This document shows positions 58,257 to 64,000 of a stretch of 64,000 nucleotides of DNA, in pieces; position 1 is the stretch's first letter; every line of letters starts with the position of its first letter. The stretch is from Triticum aestivum (lineage: Eukaryota; Streptophyta; Magnoliopsida; Poales; Poaceae): NCBI RefSeq assembly GCF_018294505.1, contig NC_057795.1, forward strand, positions 520,195,512-520,259,511. The letters are read 5' to 3'. Position numbers and translations under genes: made by a program. The notes beneath the pieces were generated by a model that saw only the letters and a list, made by a program, of their open reading frames with translations, made no database searches and was not told where the DNA came from.

Positions 58257-58674
58257 TGCTATTATGTCATTCCCCCTAGTTCTTTTCTTTGGATACTTGA
58301 TGCCAAAGGGGGAGTAGGCTCCATATGCATGTTATTCTAGCTCATTTTGTAATCAAACCTATTGTTATGGTTGTGTTTTAGCCTGTACTGAACCTATGTT
58401 ATGAGTTTGTTGAATTATGTTATGAGTTTGTTGAATCTGAGATTTCGTGAATCTATATGAAGTTTAACTCTTGATTATCGTATGTTATACTGGAGGCATC
58501 AGTTTGAGGGGGAGCCTTCATCATTTTGTTTTAGTAGTATCTATGGTATCACTTTGAGGGGGAGCTCGCTCGATACTCATTCTTATTATGGTTATTGAGC
58601 TCCACAACAAATACTTCCGATTACTATTATGAGTATGCATATGAGTTGTCATCAACTACCAAAATGGGGGAGAT
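58257..58674 (+). promoter_or_regulatory. Sire-2 3' UTR with repeated purine tracts
   Basis: Four tracts of the gggggag kind lie at 58305-58314, 58506-58514, 58556-58564 and 58661-58674. The last (aaaatgggggagat) directly precedes the 3' LTR and is the expected polypurine tract. Confidence 0.8.
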
Positions 58675-60130
58675 TGAAAGTGCAATCATGCCCTTAATCA
58701 TATTTTGATGTTGATGACAACACATATGCTCGGGACTAATCATGTTTATCAAGTATATCTCAGGATTATGTTCCAAAGACCGTGTGCATGGATCATGACT
58801 AGAGACAAAAAGCATATAACTCAAGAATGGAGATACAAGATGTTGACTTCATTTATGGTTTGTTCTTGAGTATAGGGATCCCGCACTATTAAGAGGGGAT
58901 CGATGGATCTAGTGAAAAACTTGCTCAAAAGCTACTATCTCTATACCTTGCCTTCGGACGTCCGGTATTCTACGAACGTCCGGTCCTTCCTGATTGCTCG
59001 GACGTCCGGACACTTCCGGACGTCCGACACTTCCACAACAGAAAAATTTATACGGATGTCCGGAACCCTCCGGACGTCCGACACTTCCACAACAGAAACA
59101 TTTCTAGGGATGTCCGGAACCCTCTGGACGTCCGACACTTTCACAACAGAAGCGTTCTTACGGATGTCTGGCCCCGCTCAGACGTCCGTATCATGTACAC
59201 TGAGTTGTGGGTCACACTTTTCATAGCGGTCGGTCGTCCGATGGCTGTCGTACGTCCGGACCCATTTGGGCCTTCGGACGTCTGACGTTCTCCGGACGTT
59301 CGGACCCATTTGGGCCTCCGGACGTCCGACGTTCTCCGGACGTCCGGCCATCCTGCACCCCAAACGGTCACTTCTTTCCACCACCTATATATATACCTTT
59401 CCCTTCCACGGGATAAGGTTGACCATTCACTTTGAGCCTCTCAAGAACACTCCTCACACTCTCTCTCATTCATCCACACTAAATCCTAGATTCCCAAGTG
59501 TTCTAGGAGCATTTGAGAGAAGTTCTCCAATCAAGTGATAGATCCACTTCTTCCCCTTCTTTGCACCAAAGGAATTCGTGACTTGAGCATGTTTTGAGCA
59601 TTTCCCCATCGTTCTTGTTACTCTTGGAGGTTGGAGACTCCTAGGCGGTAGGAGTCATTCAGAGAGGAATCGAACTTTGTGATTACCCTCGGAAAAGTTT
59701 GTGAGGGTTTGGAGACCACCCCAAGGTCTACCACTAGTGGTTGAGAAACGCCTCCTTGGTGTTGTCTCAAAGGGAGAATAGGGTGAGCCTTCGTGGCGTT
59801 GGTGTGCCTTCGTGGTAACATCCACCTCTCTGACGGTGACTAGCTTCCCTCCAAGGAAGTGAACATCGACTTACATCCTCGTCTCCCGGAGTTGAGGTTA
59901 TTCCTAACCTTAACTCTCTACTTGTGGTTACTTGTCTCTTTACACTTACGTACATTATATTGTGCTTGCCTACTTACGTGTTTGTGTTATTTGTTTAGTA
60001 CTTTGTGCTCATGTGCAATTGTTAGGCTCATCTTCATATTCCGCATTATTGCCTAAAAATTGCCAAGTAATAATTAAAATTTGTAATTGTACCTATTCAC
60101 CCCCTCTCTAGGTCCATCTCGATCCTTTCA
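58675..60130 (+). repeat. Sire-2 3' LTR
   Basis: It starts tgaaagtgcaatc and ends cgatcctttca, 1456 bp, 18 bp longer than the 5' LTR. Extra length lies at the end of the palindrome array (58950-59350), which has fewer perfect copies than the 5' LTR. The TATA box is at 59385-59397. Confidence 0.95.
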
Positions 60131-60135
60131 TTGAC
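60131..60135. repeat. Target-site duplication of Sire-2 (right)
   Basis: This is the second ttgac copy; the pol frame of Gypsy-T crosses here to 48247. Confidence 0.95.
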
Positions 60136-60782
60136 GAAGTCCCCGGGCCGACTGGAGCAGTCCCCGGGCCGAGTTCTGGAGTCTTTGGTCTGGTCACCGC
60201 AGTCCTCGGGCCGGGTTCTGAAGTCCCCGGGCCGTCTTTGACTGCAGCTTTCTTGGAGTTGGATCTGACTTCTTCGGGTGGAGCCGGCACAAAGATTGAG
60301 TCTGACTCTGGTGAAGGCTTGATAGACGGCTTGAGGAGGCGTCGAAGGGCGACGCCGGATGGTATTGCTTGGCGGGTGGAGCCGATTCGTGCCAAGGCGT
60401 CTGCTTGGTCGTTGTCGTTCCTTGGCACGTGGAGGAACTCGCACCCCTCGAAGTATCCGCTGAGTTGCTGCACAAGGAAACGGTAGCTCGCCATGTTTGC
60501 GTCCTTGGCGTCCCAATCGCCAGATGATTGCTGGACCACCAAGTCAGAGTCGCCATAACACAGGATCCGGCGAATGCCGAGTTCTTTGGCAAGCCGGAGC
60601 CCATGAATGAGCGCCTCGTACTCGGCCACGTTGTTGGAGGCGGCAAAATGGATCTGCAGTGCATATCTGAGCTTATCGCCTTTGGGGGAAGTGAGGATGA
60701 CGCCGGCTCCCGGGCCAGTGCGCATCTTGGAGCCGTCGAAATGCATCCGCCAATGGGTGGAGTCGGGCACTGGTGGCAGGTA
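60131..60782 (-). pseudogene. Gypsy-T archaeal-type RNase H and linker
   Basis: The domain (60770-60370) shows the acidic residues in MHFDGSK, NVAEYEALIHGL and CYGDSDLVVQ, and ends in NDNDQADALARIG. This is the second, archaeal-type RNase H known from Tat elements. It is followed by a proline/glycine linker (60240-60136) built of GPGT-like repeats. A TAG at 60783-60785 separates it from RT, where the family usually has glutamine. Confidence 0.88.
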
Positions 60783-61904
60783 CTAGGTCTCGGCCCAGTC
60801 GACGAGGAAATCGGCCAGTGCTTGCGACTTGATGGCGGTGCGGGGCTGGTAGTAGATGGTGTAGGGAGCTAGGTCGATGGCCCATTTGGCCACTCGGCCA
60901 GAAGCATCTCGGCTTCCGATGATCTCGGCTAGTGGGGCTGTGCAAACAACGGTGATTGGATGCTCCTGGAAGTAAGGCTTCAATTTCTTGGCGGCAAAGT
61001 GCACGCCGTAGCACATCTTCTGGTAGTGGGGGTAGTTCTTCTTGGAGGCCGACAGTACCTCGCTCAGGTAATATACCGGTCTCTGGACAGGTAGCGTCTT
61101 GCCTTCCTCATTGCCCTCGACTACAATGACTGTGCTGACTACCCGGCTGGTGGCGGCAATGTATAGGAGCATGGGCTCTTTGGGAGTCGGAGCCGCCAGC
61201 ACGGGGGGAGTAGTCAACATTTTCTTCAGTTGGAGAAAAGCCTCGTCCGCCTTGGGAGTCCATTCGAAAAAGGTCGTCTTTTTCATGAGCTGATATAAGG
61301 GTAGAGCCTTCTCGCCCAGCCGACTGATGAACCGGCTGATGGACGCCAAACAGCCGGTGAACTTTTGCACATCTAATAGTCGTCTGGGTGCTTCCATCCT
61401 CTCGATGGCCTTGATCTTCACAGGGTTGCACTCTATGACGCGTTCAGAGACCAGGAAACCAAGGAGCTGGCCAGCTGGTACTCCGAAGACGCACTTCTCG
61501 GGGTTGAGCTTGATCTGGAATCGGCGCAGGTTCTCAAAGGTTTCCTTGAGGTCTTCCAACAGAGTTCCATGTTTTTCCGTCTTCACCACCACGTCATCCA
61601 CGTAGACGTGGGAATTTCTGCCGAGTTGCTTGAGGAGGCACTTCTGCATGCAACGCTGAAAGGTGGCGCCGACATTCCTCAAGCCGAATGTCATGGTTAG
61701 GTAGCAGAAGGCACCAAACGGCGTGATGAAGGCGGTCTTCAGTCTGTCAGCCGGGTTCAGCTTGATCTGGTGATATCCAGAATATGCATCCAAGAAACTC
61801 AACAGCTCGCATCCGGCTGTGGAGTCTATCACCTGATCAATTCTCGGCAGAGCGAATGGGTCCTTGGGGCAGGCTTTATTGAGGCTTGTGTAGTCGATAC
61901 ACAT
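60783..61904 (-). pseudogene. Gypsy-T reverse transcriptase and first RNase H
   Basis: The frame shows MCIDYTSLNKACPKDPFALP, LSFLDAYSGYHQI, TFGLRNVGATFQR and YVDDVVVKT (61600-61575). RT is followed by a first RNase H region (about 61190-60860) in which catalytic acids are not evident (LLYIAATSRVVSTVIVVEG), which fits the degenerate connection domain of Tat elements. A stop at 61905-61907 cuts it from the upstream part. The frame ends at TAG 60783-60785. By family it copies element RNA. Confidence 0.92.
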
Positions 61905-62588
61905 CTACCACTGCTTGTTCTTCTTCAGCACCAGTACTGGGTTTGCTAGCCACTCTGGGGAAAACACTTCCATAATGAAGCCGGCTGCCAGGAGCCGGGC
62001 TATTTCTTCGCCAACAACTCTTCTCTTCTCTTCTGACAGGCGGCGCAAGGGCTGCCTGACAGGCTTCACATCAGACCGGACATGTAACTTGTGCTCGGCG
62101 AATTCCGTCGGTACAACAAGTATGTCATTAGGGGACCATGCGAAGATGTCTCGATTCTCATGGAGGAAATCGACGAGCTCGCCTTCCTATTTGCTGTCAA
62201 GGTTTGTACCCATGACAGCGTACCTCTCTGGGTGCTCCGGGTCCAAAGGTATCTTCTTCGTTTCTCTGGCCGGCTTGAATGATCCTTCTGCTTCCGACTC
62301 CTTGGGGTCAGGCGACATCTCGGGCTGCTTGCCGGCCATCGCCACAACCCGATGAAGAAGCCGCTTCTCAGCCGCGGTCACCAAGGACTCGGCCAGCCGA
62401 CTGCTTTCGGCCGTGCAAGCGGACGACTTTCTGTAGTCGCCGGCCACGGTTAGAATTCCCTTGGAACTCGGCATCTTCATCTTGAGGTAGGCGTAGTGGG
62501 GGACTGCCATGAACTTGGCCAAAGTAGCTCGGTCAAGCAACGCATGGTACGGGCTTTCGAGGTCCACCACTTCAAACCAAATTGGCTC
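61905..62588 (-). pseudogene. Gypsy-T pol region between protease and RT
   Basis: This segment carries the end of the protease region (VDLESPYHALLDRATLAKFM) and the RT lead-in (ELVDFLHENRDIFAWSPNDI, AGFIMEVFSPEWLANPVLVL). In-frame stops lie at 62187-62189 and 61905-61907. The frame is otherwise continuous with the RT. Confidence 0.85.
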
Positions 62589-63062
62589 TCAGCGGAAATG
62601 ATCTTTGTCCCCAAAGAGGACGTCTATCAGGATCTTGCCGATTGGTGAGCAGGAAAGGCCGGGAACAATGCCGTGGAACACAGTCCGGCTGCTTTGAAGC
62701 TGTCTTCGCTTGATTCCTAACTTCTCCATCGTATCCTTGTACAGGATGTTGATACTGCTGCCTCCGTCTATCAGCACTCGCGTGAAGCGAGCGGCCCGCC
62801 TATCTGTGGCGAGTGTGGCGCCTAAGACCAGGGCGTAGGAGCCTGGATTCGGCATCACCTCTGGGTGATCAGCTCTGCTCCAGCTGATGGGCCTTTCTGA
62901 CCAGTGCATGAACTCTGGAGTGCTTGACGCGACTGCGTTCACCTCTTGCTGCTGCTGGCGCCTGCTGCGTCGATCGTCAGCCACACTGGTGAACACCACA
63001 TAAGCTCCGTGCTCATCTGGGAACTCATCTTGTATCGCGCCGACTGGCCTGACAGCCGGCTG
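62589..63062 (-). pseudogene. Gypsy-T aspartic protease region
   Basis: The active-site motif reads VLIDGGSSINILY (about 62785-62750), a DGGSS version often seen in Tat elements in place of DTGSS. The block starts after the gag stop at 63063 and ends at TGA 62589-62591. By family it would cleave the polyprotein. Confidence 0.85.
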
Positions 63063-64000
63063 CTAGGGCGGCTGTGGAGGAGGCGGCCCAGCAGGCGGGG
63101 GAGGGAGTAGGCTGTCTCCCTTGGCAATTCTGGTCAGCCAGTGGCATTTACGGGTGGTGTGGTTCGACGGCTTCGCGCCGCTGTGGAACTTGCAGGGGCC
63201 ATCCAGGGTCTGCTCATAGGAGAAGGCCGGCAACCAGTTGGACTTGCCGCCTTTCTGTCGCTTCGCCGGAGGCTGCCCCTCTGGCTGCTGGTCTTCGAGT
63301 GTTGCCACTTGCCGACTATTGGAAGCCGGCTGCGGAGCCTTGCGCTTGTGGTCGTTCTGCTGCTGCCGCCGACTGGTGTCCCCAGCCGGAGTTCTTGGAG
63401 CCTGAGGGGCGACTTTGCGAGTCGCGCTGACTTGAATCTCCGCCTTCATGGAGGAGTCGGCCGTGGCGTACTTGTCTGCTGTGATCAGCAGCTCATCGAG
63501 GGTCTCCGGCTCGTCGCAGAGGAGCTTGTGCTTGAGGAGGGTGCCTTCTCTGCACACGGCAGTAAAGTAATTGATAGCCTGCACCTCGTGCACGCCCTCG
63601 CAGGAGTTCCGAAGCTTGGCCCAGCGCGTGAGGTAGTCGCGAGTGGACTCGTTGGGGCCTTGCATGCACAAGGAGAGTTGGCGAGGCTTGGGAGGTCGCT
63701 TGTACGTGCTCATGAAGTTGCGGATGAAGGCCTCGGTAAAGTCGACCCAGCTGTTGATGCTACGGGGCTTCAGACTGTTCAACCATGTCCGGGCCGTGCC
63801 CTGGAGCATGAGCGGAACATATCTCACGGCAACACGCTTGTTGCCGTTTGCTATATTGACGGCCGTGGAGTAGTCAATCAGCCAGTCCTCCGGCTTCACG
63901 GTGCCGGTGTATTTGGGCGTGTCTCGGGGGAGCGTGAACCCTTTGGGAAAAGGCTCATCTCGGATGCGGGGTCCAAAACAGGGAGGACCCAACTCGTCTT
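63063..64000 (-). pseudogene. Gypsy-T gag, 5' end outside window
   Basis: A frame of about 310 codons is open to the window edge. It contains the retrotransposon gag domain (LMLQGTARTWLNSLKPRSI, FIRNFMSTYKRPPKPRQLSL, STRDYLTRWAKLRNSC) and a basic C-terminal part. The zinc-knuckle region is atypical (CKFHSGAKPSNHTTRKCHW). It stops at TAG 63063-63065 in a proline-rich stretch (PPPPAGPPPPQPP); in an intact copy the frame would pass into protease. Upstream gag, leader and the 5' LTR lie beyond 64000. Confidence 0.9.

Larger units (their letters stand above)
48253..60130 (+). mobile_element. Sire-2: SIRE-type copia, 11.9 kb
   Basis: The element has a 5' LTR at 48253-49690, PBS at 49693, gag at 49745-52263, pol at 52292-55639, a palindrome-rich spacer with its own TATA box, an accessory ORF at 56716-58254, polypurine tracts to 58674 and a 3' LTR at 58675-60130. 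Both LTRs carry dense cggacgtccg palindromes. It is a different family from Sire-1 but has the same plan. Confidence 0.93.
26524..64000 (-). mobile_element. Gypsy-T: Tat-type Ty3/gypsy, minus strand
   Basis: Reading leftward from the window edge the order is: gag, protease, reverse transcriptase, degenerate RNase H, archaeal-type RNase H, integrase, an intergenic region, an accessory gene on the opposite strand, polypurine tract and 3' LTR (27754-26524). Two RNase H regions plus an antisense accessory ORF between pol and the 3' LTR are marks of the Tat lineage. The 5' LTR is beyond 64000. Removing Sire-1 (31942-45892) and Sire-2 (48253-60130) with one TSD each leaves about 11.6 kb of Gypsy-T in the window. 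The gag-pol frame has at least five stops, so the copy is dead. Confidence 0.9.

Overview
The window is Triticeae-type (wheat, Aegilops, barley or rye relative) intergenic DNA made almost entirely of nested retrotransposons. The clearest marker is the Angela/WIS/BARE-1 type Ty1/copia LTR, which is abundant in this tribe. I see no intact host gene, no rRNA and no complete tRNA. Every retrotransposon reading frame carries stops or frameshifts.

Layout. 1-2400: AT-rich degenerate repeats with two tRNA-like pol III motif pairs. About 2400-16599 (+): an L1-type LINE with ORF1 and ORF2, split by a complete Angela-type element, Copia-A (2906-11586, TSD gacgg). 16600-20554: mostly unassigned DNA with a broken FAR1/FHY3-family gene on the minus strand (about 17250-18260). 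From 20555 (-): a second Angela-type element, Copia-B, present as 3' LTR plus a decayed gag-pol; its 5' UTR is cut at 26523. From 26524 to beyond 64000 (-): a large Ty3/gypsy element of Tat type, Gypsy-T, with 3' LTR, an accessory gene on the opposite strand, integrase, archaeal-type RNase H, RT, protease and gag; its 5' LTR lies outside the window. Two SIRE/Maximus-type copia elements sit inside Gypsy-T: Sire-1 (31942-45892, TSD agcac), in the last exon of the accessory gene, and Sire-2 (48253-60130, TSD ttgac), between RNase H and integrase. In both cases the host frame continues exactly across the insertion.

Insertion order read from the nesting: Copia-B, then Gypsy-T, then Sire-1 and Sire-2. 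Copia-A into the LINE is independent.

Most interesting theme. Each of the three large LTR elements carries an accessory gene besides gag-pol, with its own TATA box and at least one apparent intron. In Gypsy-T it is antisense, with six exons and five short GT-AG introns, and the family is known as 'putative gypsy type transposon'. In the two SIRE elements it is sense and downstream of pol, and both copies appear to share a domain. In Sire-2 the region upstream of the accessory TATA box repeats the palindrome cggacgtccg that also fills the U3 of its LTRs, as if the element carries a second LTR-like promoter for its extra gene. These points are inferred from sequence only.
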